From a virus, in IMG/VR virus record IMGVR_UViG_3300029266_001176, positions 1 through 24,651 of that record: a stretch of 24,651 nucleotides of DNA, one strand, 5' to 3'. The notes under the pieces were generated by a model that saw only the letters and a program-made list of their open reading frames with translations, searched no databases and was not told where the DNA came from. Numbering within the stretch: position 1 is the stretch's first letter; each line of letters starts with the position of its first letter. This document shows positions 14,840 through 23,600 of this stretch, piece by piece. The translations under genes were made by a program, and so were the position numbers.

Positions 14840-15979
14840 ATGGCAAAATCAAAAAGTGAACTAGCAGATGATCTGGCTTTAGAATTAGCAGATAATTTAA
14901 ACAAGAAGTTTAAACATACTGGATTCAAAGCAGCTTATTTTCTAGATAGAGATACAGATGCACCAAGTGAAGTAAGAGGATGGGTAGGTTCCGGATCTTC
15001 AATGTTGGATCTTGCAATAGCAAATAGACCAGACGGCGGATTTCCAGTAGGTAGGATTACAGAAATTACAGGCTTGGAAGCATCAGGTAAATCTTTATTA
15101 GCAGCACATGCTTTAGCAAATACGCAAAAAGCAGGTGGTATGGCAGTATATATAGATACTGAAAATGCAGTTAGTAGAGAATTTTTAGAAGCTATAGGAA
15201 TAGATCTAGAGAAAATGTTATATGTTCCATTGGAAACAATTGAAGACATTTTTGAAGCGATTGAAAATATAGTTGAATCGATTAGAAAATCAAACAAAGA
15301 TAAATTGGTTACTATTGTTGTTGATTCTATAATGGGAGCATCGACTAAAATTGAAATGGCCAAGGAATTTGATAAGGATGGGTATGCAACATCAAAATCC
15401 ATTATACTTTCCAAGGCAATGAGAAAAGTAACAAATATGTTAGGACGTAACAAAATTTGTTTGATATTTACTAATCAATTAAGGACAAGGCTAGGAGTAG
15501 CTTTTGGTGATCCTTATACTACATCAGGTGGTAAAGCAATACCATTCCATTCTTCAGTAAGGTTACGATTGAAATCAGTTGGTCAGATCAAAGTTAAAAA
15601 GGACGGTGTCGATCAGACTATCGGAATTAAAACTAGATGCCAAGTGGTTAAAAATAGAATGGGGCCGCCATTAAAAACAATTGATTATGATATCTACTTT
15701 GAAAGTGGTGTCGATGATTTTGGAGGCTGGCTCAATGTTATGAAGCAATTTAAGCTTGTTGCAACGGCAGGTGCATGGTATACATTTACTAGGACTAACG
15801 GAGATGAAGTAAAATTCTTATCTAAAGATTTCGAAAAGAAATTGGACGAACTCGACGGACTTAAAGATGAAATATATCAGCAAATCTGTGATGCATATAT
15901 TCTTAAATATAAGCCTGGAGAAGACTTTGGTATTGATGATGTCGAAATAGACGAAGAATTTGTTGGTGAAGAAAGCTAA
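14840..15979 (+). CDS. uvsX: UvsX/RecA-type recombinase
   Basis: The 379-residue protein has Walker A GLEASGKS (78-85), the catalytic Glu in DTENA (E108), Walker B LVTIVVDS (near 156-163), an IFTNQLRTR segment (L2-adjacent region in RecA) and a TTSGGKAIPFHSSVRLRL strand typical of the RecA core. It forms filaments on ssDNA and catalyses strand exchange for recombination-dependent replication and repair. The acidic C-terminus (DDVEIDEEFVGEES) resembles that of RecA/UvsX proteins. It follows the SSB gene by 13 nt and its stop overlaps the exonuclease start by 1 nt (TAATG), indicating one operon. Confidence 0.95.
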   Translation: MAKSKSELADDLALELADNLNKKFKHTGFKAAYFLDRDTDAPSEVRGWVGSGSSMLDLAIANRPDGGFPVGRITEITGLEASGKSLLAAHALANTQKAGGMAVYIDTENAVSREFLEAIGIDLEKMLYVPLETIEDIFEAIENIVESIRKSNKDKLVTIVVDSIMGASTKIEMAKEFDKDGYATSKSIILSKAMRKVTNMLGRNKICLIFTNQLRTRLGVAFGDPYTTSGGKAIPFHSSVRLRLKSVGQIKVKKDGVDQTIGIKTRCQVVKNRMGPPLKTIDYDIYFESGVDDFGGWLNVMKQFKLVATAGAWYTFTRTNGDEVKFLSKDFEKKLDELDGLKDEIYQQICDAYILKYKPGEDFGIDDVEIDEEFVGEES

Positions 15980-17028
15980 TGAGAGGACGTTTTTTTGATA
16001 TACTACAAGAAGTAGAAAGGGATCACAAACAAGGTACGGGGTCAAGTAAAGATAGCCATCTATTGATTATCGACGGTCTGAATACATTTATAAGAGTGTT
16101 TTCAGCCGTGCCTGCCTTGAATGATGACGGCATGCATATCGGAGGAGTAACTGGATTCCTTCGATCTATAGCAGCTGCTATAAGACAACATAAGCCTACT
16201 AGATGCATAATTGTATTTGATGGTAAAGGCGGATCTGTCAGAAGAAAGCAGATGTACCCAGATTATAAAGCTAATAGGGCAAATAAAACGGCCTTTAATA
16301 GATATGAAGAATTTGCTTCATTACAAGATGAACAAGATAGTATGAAACGCCAATATGGCAGAATGATTCAATACTTAACATGTTTACCTATTACTGCATT
16401 AGCTATTGATAATATAGAAGCAGATGATGCAATTGCATACATTGCCAATGAAATATTTACTAAGCCAGAAAATAGAGCAACTATAGTATCGACGGATAGA
16501 GATTTTTTACAATTAGTAAATAGTCGTATTTCAGTTTGGAGTCCAACTAAAAAGAAAATGTATACTCCAAATACTATGCGAGAAGAATTTGGAATAGACG
16601 CTAGTAATTATTTATTATATAGAGCATTGACAGGTGATAAGTCAGATAATATACCTGGAGTAAATGGCGTTGGATTAAAGACAATGATACGTCGTTTACC
16701 TATTATTACAGAAAATAAACAATTGAGTGTAGAAGAACTTGTTGAATATGCATCTAATGTAGAAAAAAAATATAAAGTTCATGAAATTATCGAATCTAGT
16801 ATTGACACTATACAATTGAATTATAAATTGATGCAGCTTAAGAATGTTGATATAGCCGGCAATACTAAACTATTAATTTTAGAAAAAGTACGTGATGATA
16901 TTAATAAGATGGATGTATTGAATTTTAAGAAAATGTTTATGTTAGATAAAATGTATACGGTCATTAAAGATTTGGACACGTGGATGACAACATCATTTAA
17001 TTCATTAAATGCTTTCAGAAATCTTTGA
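15979..17028 (+). CDS. 5'-3' exonuclease (FEN / T4 RNase H family)
   Basis: The 349-residue protein has the metal-binding acidic residues of flap/5'-exonucleases: IIDGLNTFIR (D32), VFDGKGGSVRRKQMYPDYKANR-type arch region (D81, basic YPDYKANR), IEADDAIAYIA (E147, D149, D150), STDRDFLQL (D173, D175) and the helix-hairpin-helix metal loop TGDKSDNIPGVNGVG (218-232). The motif strings are family-typical. It probably removes RNA primers and flaps during Okazaki maturation, as T4 Rnh does, which fits a polymerase lacking a 5'-exonuclease domain. The start overlaps the uvsX stop. The first ~25 residues precede the core, and a later start is conceivable, but no better one is seen. Confidence 0.92.
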   Translation: MRGRFFDILQEVERDHKQGTGSSKDSHLLIIDGLNTFIRVFSAVPALNDDGMHIGGVTGFLRSIAAAIRQHKPTRCIIVFDGKGGSVRRKQMYPDYKANRANKTAFNRYEEFASLQDEQDSMKRQYGRMIQYLTCLPITALAIDNIEADDAIAYIANEIFTKPENRATIVSTDRDFLQLVNSRISVWSPTKKKMYTPNTMREEFGIDASNYLLYRALTGDKSDNIPGVNGVGLKTMIRRLPIITENKQLSVEELVEYASNVEKKYKVHEIIESSIDTIQLNYKLMQLKNVDIAGNTKLLILEKVRDDINKMDVLNFKKMFMLDKMYTVIKDLDTWMTTSFNSLNAFRNL

Positions 17029-17033
17029 TTTAC

Positions 17034-17052
17034 GAAAATAATATTATATATT
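17034..17052 (+). promoter_or_regulatory. Degenerate early/middle promoter-like box before helicase gene
   Basis: GAAAATAAT-N2-TATATATT resembles the second and third blocks of the polymerase/SSB box, and it is preceded by TTTAC as in the polymerase copy. The TTAGG block is not recognisable. Only weak support. Confidence 0.35.
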
Positions 17053-17059
17053 ATAGTAT

Positions 17060-18409
17060 ATGACAGACAGATTAAGTAGTTACGGGTACAGTTTCCAGAT
17101 AAAAGTTATAGCATCATTATTTACTGACAAATTATTTATAAATCAGATAGCAGAAATACTATCTCCTAAATATTTTGAAAGTGATGCTAATAACTGGATA
17201 GTAGAAACTGTTTTAGAGTATCATAGAGAATTTAAAACATCTCCGACATTAGAAGTAATAAAAGTTAAACAACAGGGATTAGACCATGATGTCTTAAAAG
17301 AGCAGATTGTAGCTCATATGAAAGATGCATGGAGATATATTGAAGCAGATGATTTACCTTTTATTAAACAGCAGGCAATTGATTTTTGTAAGAATCAAGA
17401 AATAAAAAAGGCAATATTAAGTTCTGTTGATTTATTAAAACATGGTCAGTATGATGAAATAAAAACTAAAATAGATGATGCTTTAAAGTCCGGAGGAGAT
17501 AAAGATATTGGCCATGATTATATGGTAAGTATAGAAGAACGATATACAGATGCAGTTAGAGATACTAAAGAAACTCCATGGGAAGTTCTTAATGATTTAA
17601 CTGACGGTGGATTAGGAAAAGGAGAGTTAGGAGTATTTGTAGCTCCTGCAGGTATAGGAAAGTCATGGGGACTAATAAATATAGGAGCACATGCAATTAA
17701 AAAGGGCATGACAGTGTTACATTATACATTAGAACTTAATCAAGCATATGTAGGATTAAGATATGACTCTGTTGTAACGGGTATTGCTAATCAAAATCTT
17801 AAACATTATCAATCTCAAGTAAAAGAAGCATTAGAAAAGATGGATGGTGAATTAATCATTAAACATTATCCAACAAAGTCTGTAGGAGTATTAGGATTAC
17901 GTTCGCATGTAGAAAAATGTATAATGCAAGACAAAAGACCAGATGTTATTATAGTAGATTATGCAGATCTATTAAAAGGCCATGGACAAGAAAAACGTCA
18001 TGAACTAGAAGGTATATATGAAGACTTACGAGGTATGGCTGGCGAATATGATATACCAGTATGGACAGCATCTCAAGCAAATAGATCAGCATTAGAAGAA
18101 GATGTAATTGATGCGAGTAAAGTATCAGAATCGTATGGCAAAGTAATGGTAGCAGATTTTATTATTTCATTATCTAGAAAGGTTCAAGACAAGTTAGCTG
18201 GAACTGGAAGATGGCATGTGATAAAAAATAGATTTGGTCCAGATGGTATAACATTGCCGAGTAAAATGAATACATCGAATGGACAAATACATATATATGC
18301 TGATACATCGATCCAAGGTAAGGATGCGCAGAAACAGATGGATAATGGTGAAGAGTATACGAGAAAATTACTATCACGTAAGTTTCAAGAGATACAAGGT
18401 TTCGAGTAA
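17060..18409 (+). CDS. Replicative DNA helicase, DnaB/T4 gp41-like
   Basis: The 449-residue protein has a helical N-terminal domain (about 1-145), a linker, and a RecA-fold ATPase domain with Walker A APAGIGKS (195-202), TLELNQ after strand 2 (223-228), Walker B VIIVDYADLL (296-305, D300) and the sensor motif TASQANRSA with Gln339. It would form a hexamer that unwinds DNA 5'-3' ahead of the polymerase and may bind primase. The length and order match gp41/DnaB. The last residues end at FQEIQGFE. The start lies 32 nt after the exonuclease gene behind a promoter-like box; no strong Shine-Dalgarno is visible. Confidence 0.94.
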   Translation: MTDRLSSYGYSFQIKVIASLFTDKLFINQIAEILSPKYFESDANNWIVETVLEYHREFKTSPTLEVIKVKQQGLDHDVLKEQIVAHMKDAWRYIEADDLPFIKQQAIDFCKNQEIKKAILSSVDLLKHGQYDEIKTKIDDALKSGGDKDIGHDYMVSIEERYTDAVRDTKETPWEVLNDLTDGGLGKGELGVFVAPAGIGKSWGLINIGAHAIKKGMTVLHYTLELNQAYVGLRYDSVVTGIANQNLKHYQSQVKEALEKMDGELIIKHYPTKSVGVLGLRSHVEKCIMQDKRPDVIIVDYADLLKGHGQEKRHELEGIYEDLRGMAGEYDIPVWTASQANRSALEEDVIDASKVSESYGKVMVADFIISLSRKVQDKLAGTGRWHVIKNRFGPDGITLPSKMNTSNGQIHIYADTSIQGKDAQKQMDNGEEYTRKLLSRKFQEIQGFE

Positions 18410-18460
18410 AAAAGCTTTAAAAGAGTTATCAAAAATAGGTATCGATGCAGCAAGTAGCGT

Positions 18461-18509
18461 ATATTTATTGAAAAATACGTTGTTTTTGTATCATTAATAA
18501 ACATTTATA
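18461..18509 (+). promoter_or_regulatory. Two ATATTTAT-like elements before nrdJ
   Basis: ATATTTATT at 18461-18469 and ACATTTATA at 18501-18509. The second lies 14 nt before the nrdJ ATG, the same distance as in other genes, and is followed by AAAAAAGAATAAG. The whole 114-base gap holds nothing else I can identify. Confidence 0.4.
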
Positions 18510-18523
18510 AAAAAGAATAAGAC

Positions 18524-20380
18524 ATGGATATATCAAATAGAATTTTATCTGACATTACAGTGCATATGAAGTATGCAAAATATGTACCGGAATTGAATAG
18601 GAGAGAGACTTGGGATGAGTTAGTTACGAGAAATAAGAATATGCATATAAAAAAGTTTCCAACACTTAAGTCGGAAATAGAAGATGTATATAAAATGGTA
18701 TATAATAAAAAGATATTGCCATCAATGCGGTCATTACAATTTGGCGGCAAGCCAATTGAAATATCTCCGAATAGAGTTTACAATTGTGCATATCTTCCTA
18801 TAGATGATTGGAGAGCTTTTGGAGAAGTAATGTTTTTACTATTAGGAGGAACAGGCGTAGGATATTCAGTACAAAATCATCATATAGATAAATTACCGGA
18901 AATTAAAAAGCCAAATATAAATAGGACTAGAAGATTCTTAATAGCTGATAGTATTGAAGGATGGGCAGATGCAGTTAAAGCATTAATGAAAAATTATTTT
19001 CAAGGTGGATCTAAATTAAAATTTGATTTCTCAGATATAAGACCTAAAGGTGCTCAACTAGTTACATCAGGTGGTAAAGCTCCAGGACCCCAGCCATTAA
19101 AAGAATGCTTAATTAAAATAGCAGGAGTTTTAGATTTAAAGAAAGATGATGAAAAATTATCTCCATTAGAAGTACATGATATAGTTTGTCATGTAGCAGA
19201 TGCCGTTCTAGCAGGTGGTATAAGACGTGCAGCATTAATTAGTTTATTCTCTGCAGATGATAATGAGATGATTAGTTGTAAATCAGGTAACTGGTGGGAA
19301 CTTAATCCACAAAGAGGTAGATCTAATAACTCTGCAGTACTTATGAGGCATAAAATTACTAAAGAGTTCTTCATGGAACTATGGAAAAGGGTTGAATTAT
19401 CTAATGCAGGAGAGCCTGGTATATACCTGTCTAATGATAAGGATTGGGGAACTAATCCATGTTGTGAAATAGCATTAAGACCTTTTCAATTTTGTAACTT
19501 ATGTGAAGTAAATGCTAGTGATATTAAGTCTCAAGAAGATTATGAAGCAAGAGTAGTGGCAGCAACATTTATAGGTACATTACAAGCATCATATACCGAT
19601 TTTCATTATTTAAGACCTATATGGCAAAGAACAACAGAGAAAGATGCTTTAATTGGAATATCAATGACCGGTATAGGATCTGGCACAGTATTAAATTATG
19701 ATATGAAAGCAGCAGCAAAAATTGTTAAAGTAGAAAATGAACGTGTTGCTAAATTATTAAATATAAATAAGTCGGCTAGATGTACAACAGTTAAGCCTGC
19801 AGGAACAACATCTCTTACATTAGGAACTTCATCTGGAATTCATGCATGGCATAATGATTATTATATACGTAGAATTAGAGTTGGCAAAAATGAATCCATA
19901 TATACATATTTAAAAAATAATCATCCAGAACTAATTGAGGATGAATATTTTAGGCCTCATGACACTGCTGTAATTAGTATACCGCAAAAAGCACCTGAAG
20001 GTTCTATAATGAGAACCGAATCACCATTTCAATTATTAGAACGTGTAAAAAAGGTTGCTCAAGAATGGATTAAACCTGGACATAGATCTGGTAATAATAC
20101 TCATAATGTTTCAGCAACAATTTCATTGAGAGATCATGAATGGAAGCCGGCTGGAGAATGGATGTGGGATAATAAAGATCATTATAATGGACTTTCAGTA
20201 TTAAATTATAACGGGGGTACATATGAACAAGCTCCATTTGAAGATTGTACAGAAGAGACATATAACACATTAATGAAAACATTAACTGAAGTTGATATTT
20301 CTAATATTATTGAGTTAGATGATCAGACAGATTTATCCGGCGAAGTAGCATGTGCAGCAGGTGCATGTGAGATAGTGTAG
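18524..20380 (+). CDS. nrdJ: Adenosylcobalamin-dependent (class II) ribonucleotide reductase, monomeric RTPR type
   Basis: The 618-residue protein has the residues of Lactobacillus-type RTPR in order: redox Cys88 in YNCAY, Asn311-Pro-Cys313-Cys-Glu315 (radical-site Cys and Glu), redox Cys324 in FCNLCEVN, the KPAGTTSLTLGTSSG phosphate-binding loop (425-439) and a C-terminal CAAGAC pair (C610, C615) for reduction by thioredoxin/glutaredoxin. It converts ribonucleoside triphosphates to deoxy forms and needs B12, supplied by the host or taken up. It is shorter than the ~740 residues of the bacterial enzyme. Phages often carry it to feed replication. It is followed, with a 1-base overlap, by the DUF5522-like gene. 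Confidence 0.93.
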   Translation: MDISNRILSDITVHMKYAKYVPELNRRETWDELVTRNKNMHIKKFPTLKSEIEDVYKMVYNKKILPSMRSLQFGGKPIEISPNRVYNCAYLPIDDWRAFGEVMFLLLGGTGVGYSVQNHHIDKLPEIKKPNINRTRRFLIADSIEGWADAVKALMKNYFQGGSKLKFDFSDIRPKGAQLVTSGGKAPGPQPLKECLIKIAGVLDLKKDDEKLSPLEVHDIVCHVADAVLAGGIRRAALISLFSADDNEMISCKSGNWWELNPQRGRSNNSAVLMRHKITKEFFMELWKRVELSNAGEPGIYLSNDKDWGTNPCCEIALRPFQFCNLCEVNASDIKSQEDYEARVVAATFIGTLQASYTDFHYLRPIWQRTTEKDALIGISMTGIGSGTVLNYDMKAAAKIVKVENERVAKLLNINKSARCTTVKPAGTTSLTLGTSSGIHAWHNDYYIRRIRVGKNESIYTYLKNNHPELIEDEYFRPHDTAVISIPQKAPEGSIMRTESPFQLLERVKKVAQEWIKPGHRSGNNTHNVSATISLRDHEWKPAGEWMWDNKDHYNGLSVLNYNGGTYEQAPFEDCTEETYNTLMKTLTEVDISNIIELDDQTDLSGEVACAAGACEIV

Positions 20381-20538
20381 TGCGCTCCGACGATTGGATA
20401 TCTCAATTAGACGTTAAGGAACGTGCTAATTCTCAAAAAGATTTTTATTGGGAACATGGCATGATGGTCATGACAAGCCACTATCACCTTAAGCGTGGAT
20501 ATTGTTGTAAGAACGGCTGCTGTAACTGTCCATATTAA
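20380..20538 (+). CDS. DUF5522-like small Cys-rich protein
   Basis: A 52-codon ORF begins with GTG that overlaps the final base of the nrdJ stop codon. The second half reads MTSHYHLKRGYCC followed by KNGCCNCPY at the C-terminus. This closely matches the DUF5522 signature (T..YHL.RG.CC...C..CPY), a short domain common in Bacteroidota and also found in eukaryotes. The function is not established. Five Cys in the last 12 residues suggest metal binding. By hand count the gene is about 41% G+C, higher than the surrounding DNA, which may reflect recent acquisition from a host. Translational coupling to nrdJ is suggested by the overlap; there is no Shine-Dalgarno of its own apart from sequence inside nrdJ. 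Confidence 0.8.
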   Translation: MRSDDWISQLDVKERANSQKDFYWEHGMMVMTSHYHLKRGYCCKNGCCNCPY

Positions 20539-20576
20539 TTTTCATTACATTTACTAGTTTCTAGACAACTTTCTAT

Positions 20577-20585
20577 ATATTTATG
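20577..20585 (+). promoter_or_regulatory. ATATTTATG element before T9SS cargo gene
   Basis: TATATATTTATG lies 15 nt before the ATG at 20601. It overlaps the upstream in-frame ATG at 20583, which argues against that codon as the start. The shared element suggests phage control of this gene. Confidence 0.45.
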
Positions 20586-20600
20586 ATAAATGGAGATTGG

Positions 20601-23600
20601 ATGAAACGTTTTATATTAAGTCTATTCTGTTTAATTACACTTACAAGTAACGCACAGAATATAATATTTGGTTGTACAGATACAGCAGCAGCAAATTATG
20701 ATTCAACAGCTACACAGCAACTAGAAGGAAATGTTGAATTTCCCGTTGGTTGTAATCAAACCGGCTGGTTCGGAAATTATGTAGGTATAAATTTAGCATT
20801 ATATCAGAACAATCCATTAGCATTTGCAGTAGGTACAAAAGTAACAATAGCAGGCTATGATTATTGGATTGATGCTATGAATGTGCCAACTAACTGTAAT
20901 GCTGGCGTTGCCTTAATTTATATAGCATATACCCCGGGGTTAGCAGACGGAAATTGGATGACACAGGGTGGAGTTGTTCAAGGTATAGGCCCCAGACCGG
21001 GAGACCAATGGAATATTACAGAATGTTTTTATAATCCAGGATGTATGGATCCAGATTATATAGAATATGATTCAAGTGCCAATTGGGATGATGGTAGTTG
21101 TCAGACATTAATATTAAAAGGTTGTACAGATTCAACATCATTAAATTATAACCCATGGGCTAATACAGATGATAGTTCTTGCATACCAGATTTAAGTTGT
21201 GGTTTCCATAAGGTTGAAATATCCGTAACTTTAAAGTTAGATAATTGGCCAAGTGAAACTAGTTGGTTACTATTACACACAACAGGAAACGTCACAGATA
21301 CAGCTTATTATGCACCTAGAGGAACATATAATTATCAACAACAAGGACAAACTATAGTAACTAATTTTTGTGCTAACGCAGGGCCAAATCATTATTTACA
21401 ATTCGTATTACAAGATTCATATGGTGATGGTATAAGAGGTTATCCAATACCCACTAATAGTGGATATTGTTTAGTTGAAAATAAGTCTTGCCCTGATACC
21501 TTATTTTATATGTCTGAAGCAAATGCTGACTTTGGATCCGTAATCACTAGTGATGGAAATTATTGGAGTCAAAGATCATCTTATTGTGGTCCTACTCCTA
21601 TTTTTGGTTGTATGGATCCTGCCTATCAAGAATATGATTCATTAGCTACCGTAGACGATACTTCGTGTGTCAATCTTCACATTTATGGTTGTATGGATAC
21701 TAATTCTGTTAATTATAACTCAAATCATACAACACCAGATAATATAGAAAATTGTCAATATAGAGTTATAATAGAAGATGATGGCGGAGATGGATGGGGA
21801 GAAAGCTTTATAGGCATTAAACAAGGATTTCAATTATGGGATTTTAGGTTAGGTCTCGGAACGTATGTAGATACTTTTTATATAGATCTTATAGTTAAAG
21901 ATAATCCTGGATTACAAGAACTAGTTGAAATGTATTATTTTGAAATAGGAGATGACCAACAATCTACTCAACAAATAGATATTCAAACAATACAAAATTC
22001 AGTTAAAATAGAAAATGATTATGGAATTTTAATACAAGAAGGAAATTTTCCATGGGCTAATGGAAATAAATTAAAAACATATAAAACAACAGCCGATATA
22101 TATTCCGGAATACCATTCTGTGGATATGTATGTACTCCTAAAGTATATGGTTGTATGGATCCAACTTCATTAAATTATAATCCTAATGCAAATACTGATG
22201 ACGGAAATTGTATTCCTATAATTTATGGATGTATGAATCCTTTAGCATTTAATTATGATTCGACTGCTACCATTAGCGATAATAATTGTATAGCTATAGT
22301 ATATGGATGTACAGATCCTATATCATTTAATTATGACTCTAATGCAAATGTAGATAATGGAACTTGTATTTATTTAGGATGTACAGATAATATAGCTTGT
22401 AATTATGATTCAACAGCAAATGTTGATAATGGTGGATGTATGTATCCTGCTCAATATTATGATTGTAATTATATTTGTTTGGAAGATATAGACGGAGATG
22501 GTATCTGCGATTCACTAGAAATATTAGGATGTACAAATCCACTTTCAATTAATTATAACTCTAATGCAACTGATAATGATGGCTCATGTATACCATATGT
22601 ATATGGCTGCATGGATCCTACATCATTTAATTATGATTCATTAGTTAACACAGACGATGGATCATGTATACCGGTAATATTAGGATGTACAAATCCTACT
22701 TCTTTAAATTACAATCCTAATGCCAATACAAATAATGGTTCATGTATAACACCAGTATATGGTTGTACAGATCCAACCTCATTTAATTATAATGTTTTAG
22801 CAAATGTAGATAACGGATCTTGTATTCCTGTAGTGTACGGTTGCACAGATTCTACAATGTTTAATTATAATGTTTTAGCCAATACTAATAACGGAACATG
22901 TATATCATATGTATATGGATGTACAGATTCAAATGCTTTAAATTATAATCCATTAGCAAATACAGATGATAATTCATGTATTACAAAAGTTTATGGATGT
23001 ACAGATCCTACATCATATAATTACGACTCAAATGCAAATACAGATGATGGTAGTTGTATACCTGTGATATTAGGATGTATAGATCCTACCATGTTTAATT
23101 ATAATATAAATGCAAATACAAATGACGGTTCATGTATACCTTATGTATACGGTTGCACAGATCCAAGCTCATTTAATTATGATTCGACAGCAAATACTGA
23201 TAATGGCTCATGTGCGCCAATTGTATTTGGTTGTACTGATTCAACTGCATTTAATTATGATCCTTTATCTAATACCAATAATGGTTCTTGTATACCTATA
23301 GTTTATGGTTGTACAGACCCAAATGCATTTAATTATAATCCAAGTGCAAATACAGAAGATTTTAGTTGTATTCCTGTAGTTTATGGTTGTACAGATTCTA
23401 CTTCTGTAAATTATGATTCAACTGCAAATGTGGATAATGGTTCTTGTATAACTGCAGTCCCAGGTTGTACAGATCCAAATGCATTTAATTATAATCCAAA
23501 TGCAAATGTTCCTGATTCAGCATCGTGTTTATATGATGCCGGATGTATTACAGGTCCAGGTAATCCATATTGGTTAAATGATCAATGTTATGCCTGGGTA

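Noticed and set aside
18279-18497. 72-codon plus-strand frame overlapping the helicase 3' end
   Set aside because: The first two thirds overlap helicase coding sequence, and there is no start or ribosome binding site near the non-overlapping part. The tail (KALKELSKIGIDAASS) looks mildly protein-like, so a remnant or very small gene cannot be fully excluded.
20583-20600. Upstream in-frame ATG as start of the T9SS cargo
   Set aside because: It lies within the ATATTTATG element, has no ribosome binding site, and would put charged/polar residues before an otherwise ideal signal peptide starting at 20601.
22149-23532. Repeat array as a CRISPR locus or a diversity-generating target
   Set aside because: The units are in-frame coding repeats with no unique spacers. 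No reverse transcriptase or template repeat is seen in the window.
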